Below are positions 26,500 to 34,687 of a DNA stretch of 64,000 nt, piece after piece. Position 1 is the stretch's first letter, and each line of letters starts with the position of its first letter. The stretch is from positions 1 through 64,000 of the forward strand of contig JBMNOE010000013.1 of assembly GCA_050942895.1 (NCBI GenBank). The letters are read 5' to 3'. The notes beneath the pieces are model-generated. The model saw nothing but the letters and a program-made list of their open reading frames with translations. It ran no database searches and was not told the origin of the DNA. Source of the DNA: JBNRMR01 sp050942895 (GTDB lineage: Bacteria > Bacillota > Clostridia > Christensenellales > UBA1750). The position numbers and the translations under genes were made by a program.

Positions 26500-27288
26500 T
26501 TACCGCCTTGCCAGAACAGGAAGGCCCACCCGGTCAAAGAACCGCTCAAGCAGCAGCTCGACTGCTTTATAATCATGCCCGCAGCCTTCGGCGATAGAAA
26601 AAGCATAGTCAAAGGGATCGCCCGGGAATGACTGCATGAAATCGCGCACGCTTTCGTTCATATCCCGCCAGGGATCATGCTCGCCGCAGCCATGGAACAA
26701 TCTCGGGCAGGGTTTCCCGCTGGCGATAAGCTTATTTGCAAGGTTTCGCAGGCTGTAATCCGTCTTTTTCAGATCAACATCGCCATAGACCATGTTGCGC
26801 TCTGCAGGCCTTTGTGACCAATCCACATCCGCCTTGTCGCCCGCGCCGAAGGGTGCGCCCCAGCCAAACACCTCAGGATATGAAAGGGCAAGGTTAAAGC
26901 TGCCATAGCCTCCGTTTGAAAAGCCTGAAATCATGTTATCCATTCTGTCATGGGAAAGGGCGGGAAACATGCCCCGTATTATACCCGGCAGCTCCGCCCC
27001 GATATATGTGTTGACCTGATGCCATCGGTTCATGTTCACACAGCTTGAGTTAAACGCCCCGGGCATTATGACCGCAACGCCCCTGCGCAGCGCCATGCGC
27101 TCCACCGCCGAGCCGCGAACCCAGGCGGAGGCATCCGCATGGCCCCCCGGCATGAACCACAGTGTCTTAAGGCCGCCCCCCGTCATTTTTTCCGGCATTT
27201 TTTCCGGCATTTTTTCCGGCAGAATGGCCCAGACCTCCGTCTGCATCTTTAAAACCTTTGAATAAACATTCATCTGCAAAAGAGCCAT
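26500..27288 (-). CDS. Esterase D-like alpha/beta hydrolase (second of tandem pair)
   Basis: A 262-aa hydrolase of the putative esterase (EstA/esterase D) type. The nucleophile elbow is GFSNGGYGS, an Asp follows in GCGEHDPW, and the C-terminal catalytic His is in GCGHDY. It is a divergent paralogue of the gene immediately upstream, with which it shares MNVYSKVLKM-like and VAVIMPGAFNSS-like blocks. The ATG at 27288 is two bases after the upstream stop, indicating translational coupling. A run of three PEKM units near residue 30 comes from a 12-bp tandem DNA repeat. No signal peptide. Likely substrates are short acyl or acetyl esters on sugars (inference). Confidence 0.8.
   Translation of the reverse strand: MALLQMNVYSKVLKMQTEVWAILPEKMPEKMPEKMTGGGLKTLWFMPGGHADASAWVRGSAVERMALRRGVAVIMPGAFNSSCVNMNRWHQVNTYIGAELPGIIRGMFPALSHDRMDNMISGFSNGGYGSFNLALSYPEVFGWGAPFGAGDKADVDWSQRPAERNMVYGDVDLKKTDYSLRNLANKLIASGKPCPRLFHGCGEHDPWRDMNESVRDFMQSFPGDPFDYAFSIAEGCGHDYKAVELLLERFFDRVGLPVLARR
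27184..27219 (-). repeat. Three exact 12-bp tandem repeats inside the esterase gene
   Basis: CATTTTTTCCGG is repeated three times without change (27184-27219, plus-strand reading), encoding PEKM units in frame. The unit contains a T6 tract and its length is a multiple of three, so copy-number change would keep the frame. Confidence 0.9.
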
Positions 27289-27290
27289 GG

Positions 27291-28070
27291 TCAAGCCCCC
27301 TCTCTTTCTTCAACAAGCCAGTCCAGCGCTTTTTGTATTGCCCTGTCGGCAAAGGCATAGTCGTGATCGCCCTGAGCGGGATGAAACTCCACGCTTACGC
27401 CCAGTGAGCGCAACTTCTGATGCAATCTCTCACTCTGGGAAAAGCGCGTGTCATTATCGCCGCAGGTCAGGTAAAACTGGGGGCATACCCCTTCGCCTGC
27501 CATTCTTTCAGCGGCGCTGAACAGCTCCGCGCCGTTTTCCTCCACCTGTTCAAGCTCTCCGAACACCATTCTTGCTCTGTCCTCGAAGCCCTTCTGCCGG
27601 TATTTTGTATATATGTCGATGAGGCTTGAAATGCCGACCGCCTTTCCGTAAAGCCCCGGGGCCCCCATGGCTGTGCGCAGCGCACCATAGCCCCCCATTG
27701 AAAAGCCCCCGATGAACCGATCCTTTGGCTCCCGCGACAGGGGGAACCAGCTTTCGCACACTCCTATCAGCTCCTCAGTTAAAAAGCGCTGATACTTCAT
27801 GCCGTTTTGTAGATCCGAATAAAAGCTGTTATCCCCCGAGGGCATCACTATCGCCAGTGAATGCCGGGCCGCATAGCGCTCAAGGGGCACATTGCGCACC
27901 CACTCGGAGCAGTCCCCTCCCTGCCCATGCAGAAGATAAAGGGTTTTCCAAGGCCCTGGCTTTTCCGTGCCGCCGCGGTTTTCAGGCGCGCCTCGCTGGG
28001 GCAAAATCACATAGACGGATGTGCCCATATTATGCACGGCCGAGTTCATGTTGATCTTTATCAATGCCAT
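27291..28070 (-). CDS. Esterase D-like acetylesterase (first of tandem pair)
   Basis: A 259-aa alpha/beta hydrolase. It has the oxyanion segment TLYLLHGQGGDCSEW, nucleophile elbow GFSMGGYGA, an acid in TCGDNDTRF, and His in PAQGDHDYAF. This pattern matches tributyrin/acetyl-ester hydrolases common in carbohydrate-degrading Clostridia. The ATG at 28070 is preferred because AAGGAG lies eight bases before it; two earlier in-frame starts sit too close to that site. The coupled paralogue follows directly. A promoter lies 112 bases upstream. No export signal, so deacetylation of imported oligosaccharides is a plausible role (inference). Confidence 0.85.
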   Translation of the reverse strand: MALIKINMNSAVHNMGTSVYVILPQRGAPENRGGTEKPGPWKTLYLLHGQGGDCSEWVRNVPLERYAARHSLAIVMPSGDNSFYSDLQNGMKYQRFLTEELIGVCESWFPLSREPKDRFIGGFSMGGYGALRTAMGAPGLYGKAVGISSLIDIYTKYRQKGFEDRARMVFGELEQVEENGAELFSAAERMAGEGVCPQFYLTCGDNDTRFSQSERLHQKLRSLGVSVEFHPAQGDHDYAFADRAIQKALDWLVEEREGA

Positions 28071-28181
28071 TTCCATCACTCCTTTTCGTATACGCCGCCG
28101 CCCTCCTTAAAGAACTGCCGCGAATGTCACTTTATCTGTTGCCGTCTTTTCATTCAATCACCATTGTTTAATCACCGTTTT

Positions 28182-28210
28182 AGTATAGAAAGAAAGCGCC
28201 CGTCCGTCAA
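28182..28210 (-). promoter_or_regulatory. Promoter of the tandem esterase genes
   Basis: Minus strand TTGACG (28205-28210), 17-bp spacer, TATACT (28182-28187). The remaining intergenic sequence 28080-28339 holds only this and the feo-side hairpin. Confidence 0.7.
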
Positions 28211-28274
28211 GGAGGGTGATCAGCCCATAAACATATTTAATGAACTGTGCAAAAACTGACTGAACGCGCCGAAA

Positions 28275-28303
28275 GACCGCACGGGGCTTAACTCCGCACG
28301 GCC
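28275..28303 (-). terminator. Possible terminator of the feo operon
   Basis: As minus-strand RNA, two copies of CCGUGCGG can pair with each other (two central G-U pairs), giving a ten-pair stem around AGUUAAGCC, followed by UCUUUC. The U-run is poor. On DNA it appears as a direct repeat CCGCACGG. Confidence 0.4.
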
Positions 28304-28339
28304 TTTGTTCATATTATTAAGTTTTCCCGGGGGCCTTGT

Positions 28340-28441
28340 CTACATTTTCTTTGCCATAGACAATAGCTTTCTCTTAAGAAGCTGCAGCGCGGCCGTCGAA
28401 ACCGCTGCCGCAAGGACGGTTAAAACCAACCCCCAGTCCAT
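28340..28441 (-). CDS. Possible 33-aa single-span membrane protein after the feo genes
   Basis: A short frame with an ATG start and GGGGTGG four bases upstream. It encodes a hydrophobic segment (WGLVLTVLAAAVSTAALQLL) followed by a basic tail ending KRKLLSMAKKM. It lies 29 bases past the FeoB-associated Cys-rich gene. Small one-span proteins often end clostridial feo operons, but no family is recognised here. It may be chance. Confidence 0.35.
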   Translation of the reverse strand: MDWGLVLTVLAAAVSTAALQLLKRKLLSMAKKM

Positions 28442-28470
28442 GTTGCCACCCCATTTGCAGCTAAGTCCGG

Positions 28471-28647
28471 TCATTCCCGCGGCTGGCCGCAGGCCTCGCT
28501 ATGGGGACATGACGTGCACCCGCAGGCGCAGCCGCTTTTCCCTTTTCGCTTGTCTGAGACCATCTTAAGGACGACAAGCAAAACAATTCCGGCCAAAACA
28601 GCCAGCGCGATTATATCGGGCAGGTTCTCCTTTATCAAAGCTAACAT
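28471..28647 (-). CDS. FeoB-associated Cys-rich membrane protein
   Basis: A 58-aa protein with one membrane span (LPDIIALAVLAGIVLLVVLK), a basic stop-transfer segment SDKRKGK, and a Cys cluster CACGCTSCPHSEAC holding five Cys. This is the pattern of the FeoB-associated Cys-rich family, found after feoB in many anaerobes. It may bind metal or act like FeoC in controlling FeoB; this is not proven. AGGAGGG precedes the ATG by six bases, and the gene starts 53 bases after feoB. Confidence 0.85.
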   Translation of the reverse strand: MLALIKENLPDIIALAVLAGIVLLVVLKMVSDKRKGKSGCACGCTSCPHSEACGQPRE

Positions 28648-28700
28648 GTCATCCCTCCTTTCACTGTAGAAGCAACACTTAAAAGCTGCTTACTAAGCAA

Positions 28701-30818
28701 TCATATGCGGGCAGCCACACCCTTGCCAACCGATATCCCTCGGCTGGGCCTCCTGAAGATAAGATAGAGCGCCCCGACAAGGCAGAGCAATGCCGCCAGA
28801 GTGGCTACGGTGAAAGCGCCGCCTTCCGCAAGCAACCCAAACTGATAGACCATAAGAGACACCACATAGGCAAGGGCCATCTGGTAGGAGACTGCGAAGG
28901 CCGTCCACTTCGGGCTGGCCATCTCGTTCTTTATGGCGCCTATGGCCGCAAAGCATGGTGCGCACAAAAGGTTGAACAAAAGGAAGGAATAGCCTGCCAG
29001 CACAGTGAATGCCGCGCCCATGTCCGTGCCGTAAAGTACCCCCAGAACGCCGACGACCTCCTCCTTGGCGATGAGCCCCATGACCGTCGCCACAGTGGCC
29101 TGCCATGTGCCGAAGCCCAAAGGCGCAAACAACGGGGCCACCCAGCCGCCGATCACCGCCAGCACGCTTTGGTCGATATCCTCCACCAGACCGAAAGAGC
29201 CTTCTGTCATGCCCAGGCTGGATAAGAGCCATATGGCAATGCTGGATATCAGTATGACGGTTCCCGCCCGCTTTATAAAGGACCAGCTCCTATCCCAGGT
29301 GCTCCTTGCAACGGACTTAAGCTGCGGCAGATGGTATGCCGGAAGCTCCATCACAAAGGGCGAAGGCTCGCCGGCGAACATCTTTGTTTTTTTAAGGACT
29401 ATGCCCGACAAGACTATTACCGCCATGCCGATGAAATAGGCGGAAGGCGCAACCCACCAGGCGCCGCCCATTATGGCGCTCGCCACCAAGGCGATTATCG
29501 GCAGCTTTGCGCTGCAGGGCATGAATGTGGCGGTCATTACCGTCATCCTGCGCTCCTTCTCGCTCTCTATGGTTCTGGACGCCATGACCCCCGGAACGCC
29601 GCAGCCGGTGGAGATAAGCATCGGTATAAATGACTTGCCCGAAAGGCCGAATCTCCTGAAAAGTCTATCCATTATAAAGGCGATCCTGGCCATATACCCG
29701 CATTCCTCCAGCAGGGCAAGAAGGATAAAGAGAATAACCATCTGCGGCACGAAGCCCAGCACGGCCCCCACTCCGCCGATGATTCCATCCACCACCAGGC
29801 CGATTATCCAGTCCGCCACCCCAAGGCTCTCAAGCAGCCCTGAAGCTCCGGGGATTATCCATTCGCCGAAGAATATGTCATTTGTGAAGTCTGTGACAAG
29901 CGCACCGACAGATGTAACGGCGATATAATAAACGCCGACCATTATCGCTGCGAATATAGGCAAACCCAGCCAGCGGCTGGTCATAATCCTGTCGATACGG
30001 TCAGAGGCGGATAGATTGCTTTTGCGCGGCTTTCGCTTAACGCAGCGTGAAACAAGCCCTGTGACATATTTATAGCGCTCGTTTGTGATGATGCTCTCGG
30101 CGTCATCATCATGCTCCTTCTCGCATTCTTTTATTATCCCCTCTATCTCAGCCCTGTCGTTTTCGTCTAAGCCGAGATGTTCCCGTGCCTTTTCGTCGCG
30201 CTCAAAGAGCTTTATAGCATACCAGCGAAGCTGCTGCGAAGAAACAGTCCTTTTTATCCTATCCTCAATATGTGCGATGACATGCTCCACAGGGCCGCTG
30301 AATATTGCTTTCTGCCCCGCCCTTTTCCCTTCGCGGGTCAGCTTCACAGCGATTTCAGCCACCTGCTCGGAGCCTTCGCCCCTCAGGGCCGAGGTCTCCG
30401 CCACCGGACAGCCCAGCTCTGCCGAAAGCCTGTTTAAGTCTATTTTATCGCCGCTTTTTCGCACCACGTCGATCATATTCAAAGCTACAACCACAGGAAT
30501 GCCAAGCTCCAAAAGCTGGGTGGTCAGATAAAGGTTTCGCTCTATATTGGAAGCATCGACGATGTTGATAACAGCGTCCGGCCTGTCGTTTATAAGATAG
30601 TTTCTCGCGATAACCTCTTCCATTGTGTAGGGCGACAGCGAATAAATACCCGGCAGATCCTGAACGAACACAGCCTTATGTCCCTTCAGGTTGCCCTCCT
30701 TTTTCTCCACAGTCACCCCCGGCCAGTTACCAACATATTGGTTGCTTCCGGTTAAGTCGTTGAACATCGTCGTCTTGCCGCTGTTGGGATTTCCCGCAAG
30801 CGCTATATGTGTTGCCAA
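28701..30818 (-). CDS. feoB: Ferrous iron transporter FeoB
   Basis: GTP-dependent Fe(II) importer of the inner membrane. The 705-aa product starts with a G domain: GNPNSGKT (G1, residues 9-16), DLPG (G3) and NMID (G4). A helical spacer domain with a charged segment EKEHDDDAES follows. The membrane part has about eight spans and carries the paired Gly-rich blocks GCGVPGVMASRT and CAPCFAAIGA with conserved Cys. Translation begins with TTG, supported by AGGAGG eight bases upstream and the typical N terminus. It is the second gene of feoA-feoB-small protein(s), expressed from an iron-regulated promoter ahead of feoA. Confidence 0.96.
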   Translation of the reverse strand: MATHIALAGNPNSGKTTMFNDLTGSNQYVGNWPGVTVEKKEGNLKGHKAVFVQDLPGIYSLSPYTMEEVIARNYLINDRPDAVINIVDASNIERNLYLTTQLLELGIPVVVALNMIDVVRKSGDKIDLNRLSAELGCPVAETSALRGEGSEQVAEIAVKLTREGKRAGQKAIFSGPVEHVIAHIEDRIKRTVSSQQLRWYAIKLFERDEKAREHLGLDENDRAEIEGIIKECEKEHDDDAESIITNERYKYVTGLVSRCVKRKPRKSNLSASDRIDRIMTSRWLGLPIFAAIMVGVYYIAVTSVGALVTDFTNDIFFGEWIIPGASGLLESLGVADWIIGLVVDGIIGGVGAVLGFVPQMVILFILLALLEECGYMARIAFIMDRLFRRFGLSGKSFIPMLISTGCGVPGVMASRTIESEKERRMTVMTATFMPCSAKLPIIALVASAIMGGAWWVAPSAYFIGMAVIVLSGIVLKKTKMFAGEPSPFVMELPAYHLPQLKSVARSTWDRSWSFIKRAGTVILISSIAIWLLSSLGMTEGSFGLVEDIDQSVLAVIGGWVAPLFAPLGFGTWQATVATVMGLIAKEEVVGVLGVLYGTDMGAAFTVLAGYSFLLFNLLCAPCFAAIGAIKNEMASPKWTAFAVSYQMALAYVVSLMVYQFGLLAEGGAFTVATLAALLCLVGALYLIFRRPSRGISVGKGVAARI

Positions 30819-30898
30819 GTCTTTTTCCTCCTAATCAGATCAGCCTTGCTGGCGGATGTTTCAAACCCTTGCAGGTCTGCTTCTCCTAAGCCCGGCCA

Positions 30899-31120
30899 TC
30901 ATTCCACCTCTATTATCCTGCAGTCTTCCTTCCGCAATGAAAGCTCATAGCCGCGCACGTTCAGCTCATAAGGATCGCCAAGGGGCGCCGTTTTGCGCAC
31001 AAAAATCTCCACGCCCTTCGTGATGCCCATGTCCATAATCCTTCGCCGTATGGCTCCTTCGCCATGAACTCTTACCACCTTGACCGTCTGGCCAACCTTA
31101 ACATCTCCAAGCGTTTTCAT
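30899..31120 (-). CDS. feoA: FeoA family protein
   Basis: A 73-aa SH3-like cytoplasmic partner of FeoB, needed for Fe(II) uptake in characterised systems. Family features are the N-terminal TLGDVKVGQTVKVVRV, the central RRRIMDMGITKGVEI with the conserved MG turn, and a C-terminal LRKEDCRIIEV. GGGGGAG lies two to seven bases before the ATG. It is the first gene of the feo operon, 80 bases before feoB, and the operator and promoter lie directly upstream. Confidence 0.93.
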   Translation of the reverse strand: MKTLGDVKVGQTVKVVRVHGEGAIRRRIMDMGITKGVEIFVRKTAPLGDPYELNVRGYELSLRKEDCRIIEVE

Positions 31121-31152
31121 AGCTCCCCCTTTAGCATGTTCTTCCCCGTATG

Positions 31153-31212
31153 GTTAGGTTTATCTAACTTCATCTTCAGCTAAAGTTTACTCCTGCGCCA
31201 CCCCTTTGTCAA
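31153..31212 (-). promoter_or_regulatory. feo promoter with DtxR-type inverted-repeat operator
   Basis: Minus strand TTGACA (31207-31212), exactly 17 bp, then TAAACT (31184-31189). About 16 bases past the -10 lies GTTAG-N6-CTAAC (31153-31168), which resembles binding sites of DtxR/IdeR/MntR metalloregulators with TTAG/CTAA half-sites. Its place near the transcription start fits repression when iron is plentiful (inference). Confidence 0.7.
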
Positions 31213-31341
31213 TAGCTTCACATTAAAAACAATGCTCTCAGCTATCTTCTTTGTTTATAATAAGGAAATCTAAATCTGGCTAAACCTGTCCGGTTTCGCT
31301 ATAATAAACAGAGCTATAATAAAACAAAAGAGGTGCAAAAC

Positions 31342-31833
31342 ATGGAGCTTTGGGACATTCGTGATGAAAGCGGCGCCGTCACCGGCCGCGTAATAGAGAG
31401 AGGCAGGCCCCTTCAAGATGGCGAATTCCACCTGATTGTGGATGTTTGGATAAAAAATGCGAAGGGTGAATACCTCATCTCCAGGCGCTCGCCCTTCAAG
31501 GAACCGGAAGCCGGACGATGGGAGCCCACCTGCGGATGCGCCATTTCAGGCGATTCCAGCCTGGAAGCCGCCCTGCGCGAAACCCGCGAGGAGCTGGGCA
31601 TTGATCTACTGCCTGAAAACGGCAAAATGATAAAGCGCTTTTTAAACAGTGAGCACCGCTACATGGTAGACGTCTGGTTGTTTCATCAGGAAGTGGATAT
31701 GGTCAACGTCGTCCTTCAACCCGGTGAAACCGACGCCGCAAAATGGGCCGCCATTTCGGACATAGCTGACATGCAAAGAAGCGGCAGCTTCATCCGCTAT
31801 ATAAGAATTCCTTATCTTGATCAGCTTCCCTGA
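31342..31833 (+). CDS. NUDIX hydrolase
   Basis: A 163-aa NUDIX protein that would cleave a nucleoside diphosphate linked to another group. The NUDIX box has the expected G-x5-E-x7-REELG pattern (SLEAALRETREELGID), preceded by WEPTCGCAISGDSS. The N terminus ELWDIRDESGAVTGRVIERG resembles the YfcD/IDI-like subgroup. The ATG at 31342 is chosen because AGAGG lies eight bases upstream; a GTG at 31333 overlaps that site. The gene is divergent from feoA and stands alone. The substrate is unknown. Confidence 0.85.
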   Translation: MELWDIRDESGAVTGRVIERGRPLQDGEFHLIVDVWIKNAKGEYLISRRSPFKEPEAGRWEPTCGCAISGDSSLEAALRETREELGIDLLPENGKMIKRFLNSEHRYMVDVWLFHQEVDMVNVVLQPGETDAAKWAAISDIADMQRSGSFIRYIRIPYLDQLP

Positions 31834-31953
31834 TTTCACCCCTGGCTATGGACAATGCCCCATAAAAATTATATAGTAAATACATGCGTAACAGGCTTAT
31901 AAATAAAACCAAATCGGTTCGGTGTGTTCAATAGCTAAAAAGGAGTGAGTTTT

Positions 31954-32997
31954 ATGAAGGCGCTTGTGCTTGAGGAATACGGAAGGTTTGAATTCAAGGA
32001 AATGCCCCTGCCTGAAATAGGCCCGGGTGATGTCCTTGTGCGGATAATGGCCTGCGCTGTCTGCGGAAGCGATGTGCATGGCATGGACGGCAGCACCGGC
32101 CGGCGCAGACCTCCCATTATAATGGGACATGAGGCGGCGGGCATTATAGAGCAGGTCGGCTCGGATGTGAGAGGCTTTGCGGCGGGCGATCGCGTTACCT
32201 TCGATTCCACCATCTATTGCGGCGAATGCCCTCATTGCCAATGCGGGCAGATCAACCTTTGCGGCAATCGGCGTGTGCTGGGGGTCTCCTGCGAGGAATA
32301 CCGAATGGACGGCGCCTTTGCGGAATTTGCCTCCATACCCTCCCGGGTGCTGTACAAGCTGCCTGACAGTGTCACTTTCCGGCAAGCCGCCATGATCGAG
32401 CCGCTGGCGGTTGCATGTCACGCTGTTTCACTGGCGCGAATCACCTCTGGAGCCGCCGTGGTGGTAGGCTGCGGCACAATCGGCCTGATGACGGCCCAAC
32501 TCCTTAGGGCAGAGGGCTTCTCCCCGGTGATCGTCTCCGATGTGGCGGAGGAAAAATTGGAGCTTGCAGCTTCACTGGGATTTGAGCACCGCTTAAACTC
32601 ATCGGTGGAAAAACTGGCCGATGCGGTCTTAGCGCTGACCGGGGGCGAAGGCGCGGCCATTTCAATCGACGCCGTCGGCATCAGCGCCTCAGTGATGGAC
32701 GCCATTTCATCCCTGCGCAAAGGCGGCGAATGCGTGCTGGTGGGCAACATTCAGCCCAGCGTGACCATCCCCCTGCAGCAGGTCGTCACAAAGCAGCTCA
32801 CCCTTTTTGGATCATGCGCATCTGCGGGCGAATACCCCCAGTGCCTAAGCCTCATCGCCGAGGGCAAGGTTGATGTGGATAGGCTTATTTCAAAATCAGT
32901 CCCGCTTTCTAAGGGCAATGAATGGATACAGCGGCTTTATCGCCGCGAAGCAGGGCTTTATAAGGTCGTTTTGCTTCCGGGCGAGGAGGAGTCATGA
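31954..32997 (+). CDS. Zinc-dependent sugar/polyol dehydrogenase (MDR superfamily)
   Basis: A 347-aa medium-chain dehydrogenase. The catalytic-zinc Cys is in CAVCGSDVHG, and GHEAAGIIEQVG follows. The structural-zinc loop CGECPHCQCGQINLC holds four Cys, and the nucleotide-binding turn is VVVGCGTIGLM. The overall pattern is like galactitol-1-phosphate, sorbitol or threonine dehydrogenases. AGGAG is eight bases before the ATG. The stop overlaps the next gene's start by four bases, so it works with the Gfo/Idh/MocA oxidoreductase, probably in oxidation and epimerisation of a sugar or inositol-like compound (inference). Confidence 0.88.
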   Translation: MKALVLEEYGRFEFKEMPLPEIGPGDVLVRIMACAVCGSDVHGMDGSTGRRRPPIIMGHEAAGIIEQVGSDVRGFAAGDRVTFDSTIYCGECPHCQCGQINLCGNRRVLGVSCEEYRMDGAFAEFASIPSRVLYKLPDSVTFRQAAMIEPLAVACHAVSLARITSGAAVVVGCGTIGLMTAQLLRAEGFSPVIVSDVAEEKLELAASLGFEHRLNSSVEKLADAVLALTGGEGAAISIDAVGISASVMDAISSLRKGGECVLVGNIQPSVTIPLQQVVTKQLTLFGSCASAGEYPQCLSLIAEGKVDVDRLISKSVPLSKGNEWIQRLYRREAGLYKVVLLPGEEES

Positions 32998-34112
32998 GAA
33001 AAATAAAGACCGGCATAATCGGCGCCGGCGCCGTAGGGCACTTTCACGCAAAGCATTTCGCACAGCTTCCTCAGTCGGAGTTTGTGGGCGTCGTCAGCCG
33101 TGATTATGAAAAAGCAAAGTCCTTCGCCTCGGAATACGGCGTTTCGGCCTTTCCAAGCGTTGAAATAATGCGGCGCGAAACCGGCGTAGAGGCCGTTTCA
33201 ATCTGCTCCCCGCACCCGGCGCACCGAGAAAATGCCGTGAATGCGGCAAGGGCCGGCGTCCATATACTGGTGGAAAAGCCCCTGGCAGACAGTCTTTCCG
33301 CCTGCGACGACATTTTGGCTGCGGCGGCGCACTCCGGCGTCAAGGTGGGCTCCGTTTGCCAGCGCCGTTTCTACGCCCCCTGCCTGCGCATAAAGAAGGC
33401 CATCGACGACGGCAAGCTGGGCAGGCCCATCCTCGGCACAATCAAAATGCTGGGCTGGCGCGACCGGAAGTATTACGAAAGCGCAATCTGGCGGGGCACA
33501 TGGAGCGGCGAAGGCGGCGGCGTTCTGATCAACCAGGCGCCCCATCAGATGGACTTGCTGCTGTGGTACATGGGCGAAATCGACGAAGTTTTTGCCTTGT
33601 GGGAAAATCTTAACCATCCATACATTGAGGTGGAGGACACAGCGGCGGCCATAATCCGCTTTAAGAGCGGCGCAATCGGCAATATTCTGGTGACCAATTC
33701 CGCTAACCCGGCCCTTTACGGCAAGGTGAGCGTCTTTGGCGAAAACGGCGCAGGTGTCGGCGTGCAGACGGACGGCGGCGCCATGTTCGTGGCGGGGCAA
33801 TCCTCTGTGACGGAGCCTCCCTTCAATGATCTGTGGACGATCCCCGGCGAGGAGCATCTGTTAGAGGAATGGCGGCGCGAGGACGAAGCGTTTTTTGCAA
33901 GCATCGACCCCACCAGCTACTACCACGGCCTGCAGATTGCAGATTTTCTGGATGCGATCATCGAAGGGCGAAAACCCCTGTCCGACGGTCTTGCGGGGCG
34001 GCGCACAGTCGAGCTGTTCTCGGCCATATACCGCTCGGGGAGAACCCGCATGCCGGTGAAATTCCCTCTGTCCGCCCATGATGGCGGCGATTATGACGGA
34101 AGGCTCTCTTAG
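32994..34112 (+). CDS. Gfo/Idh/MocA-family oxidoreductase
   Basis: A 372-aa NAD(P)-dependent oxidoreductase. The Rossmann motif GAGAVGHFHAKHF is at the N terminus, EKPLADS holds the conserved catalytic-region Lys near residue 95, and the C-terminal domain contains GVLINQAPHQMDLLLWYMG with a conserved His. Such enzymes act on sugars, inositols or sugar acids. The ATGA overlap with the upstream dehydrogenase implies translational coupling. The exact substrate cannot be inferred. A GNAT gene follows 39 bases later. Confidence 0.9.
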   Translation: MRKIKTGIIGAGAVGHFHAKHFAQLPQSEFVGVVSRDYEKAKSFASEYGVSAFPSVEIMRRETGVEAVSICSPHPAHRENAVNAARAGVHILVEKPLADSLSACDDILAAAAHSGVKVGSVCQRRFYAPCLRIKKAIDDGKLGRPILGTIKMLGWRDRKYYESAIWRGTWSGEGGGVLINQAPHQMDLLLWYMGEIDEVFALWENLNHPYIEVEDTAAAIIRFKSGAIGNILVTNSANPALYGKVSVFGENGAGVGVQTDGGAMFVAGQSSVTEPPFNDLWTIPGEEHLLEEWRREDEAFFASIDPTSYYHGLQIADFLDAIIEGRKPLSDGLAGRRTVELFSAIYRSGRTRMPVKFPLSAHDGGDYDGRLS

Positions 34113-34151
34113 CCTGGGCAGCCGTATACTTCATGCTTTCGAAGGTTGATT

Positions 34152-34631
34152 ATGGTGAAAATAAAGGAATTGAAACAGGCGGATTTCCCCATATTGGAGG
34201 AGTTTATATATTGGTCAATTTTTACTCCCCCCGGATTTTCGCTGCCGGACAGAAGCGTTATTTCCCATCCCACCATATCTGTTTATATTGAAGATTTCGG
34301 GAAGGAAAGCGATTGCGGCGTGTTCGCCGAAGCCGATGGAAAGGCCGTCGGGGCGGCCTGGGCGAGGATCATCCCCGCCTTTGGACATATCGACGACAGC
34401 ACCCCCGAGCTTGCGATATCCATTTTGCCCCAGTACCGCAATCAGGGTATAGGAACAAGGCTGATGGAAAGGCTTTTTGAGCTTTTATCGCTGAAAGGAT
34501 ACGTCCGAACGTCTCTTTCAGTTCAAAAAGAAAACCCCGCGGTGAATTTTTACCTGCGACTGGGATATGAAATAATGGGCGAGAAGCCCGAAGAATATTT
34601 GATGGTCAAAAAGTTATTTAATATCAGGTAG
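34152..34631 (+). CDS. GNAT-family N-acetyltransferase
   Basis: A 159-aa acetyltransferase. The acetyl-CoA pyrophosphate loop is in ILPQYRNQGIGTRLMERL (Q/RxxGxG type), followed by SVQKENPAVNFYLRLGYEIMG, the typical motif B. AAGG sits six bases before the ATG at 34152. It is last in the dehydrogenase-oxidoreductase run and ends at a strong bidirectional terminator. The acceptor is unknown. Confidence 0.85.
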   Translation: MVKIKELKQADFPILEEFIYWSIFTPPGFSLPDRSVISHPTISVYIEDFGKESDCGVFAEADGKAVGAAWARIIPAFGHIDDSTPELAISILPQYRNQGIGTRLMERLFELLSLKGYVRTSLSVQKENPAVNFYLRLGYEIMGEKPEEYLMVKKLFNIR

Positions 34632-34643
34632 CATAAAAATAAA

Positions 34644-34680
34644 ACAAGCTCCATTGCATGAATGGGGCTTGTTTGTTTGT
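34644..34680. terminator. Bidirectional terminator
   Basis: ACAAGCTCCATT and AATGGGGCTTGT form a 12-bp stem with one G-U pair and a five-base loop (34644-34672). T-rich tracts follow on both strands (TTGTTTGT and TTTTATTTTTA). It serves the GNAT gene and the convergent methionine gamma-lyase-like gene. Confidence 0.88.
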
Positions 34681-34687
34681 AAGGATG

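Noticed and set aside
28275..28303. CRISPR-like or integrase-site direct repeat CCGCACGG
   Set aside because: Only two 8-bp copies nine bases apart; better explained as an RNA hairpin with G-U pairs at the end of the feo operon.
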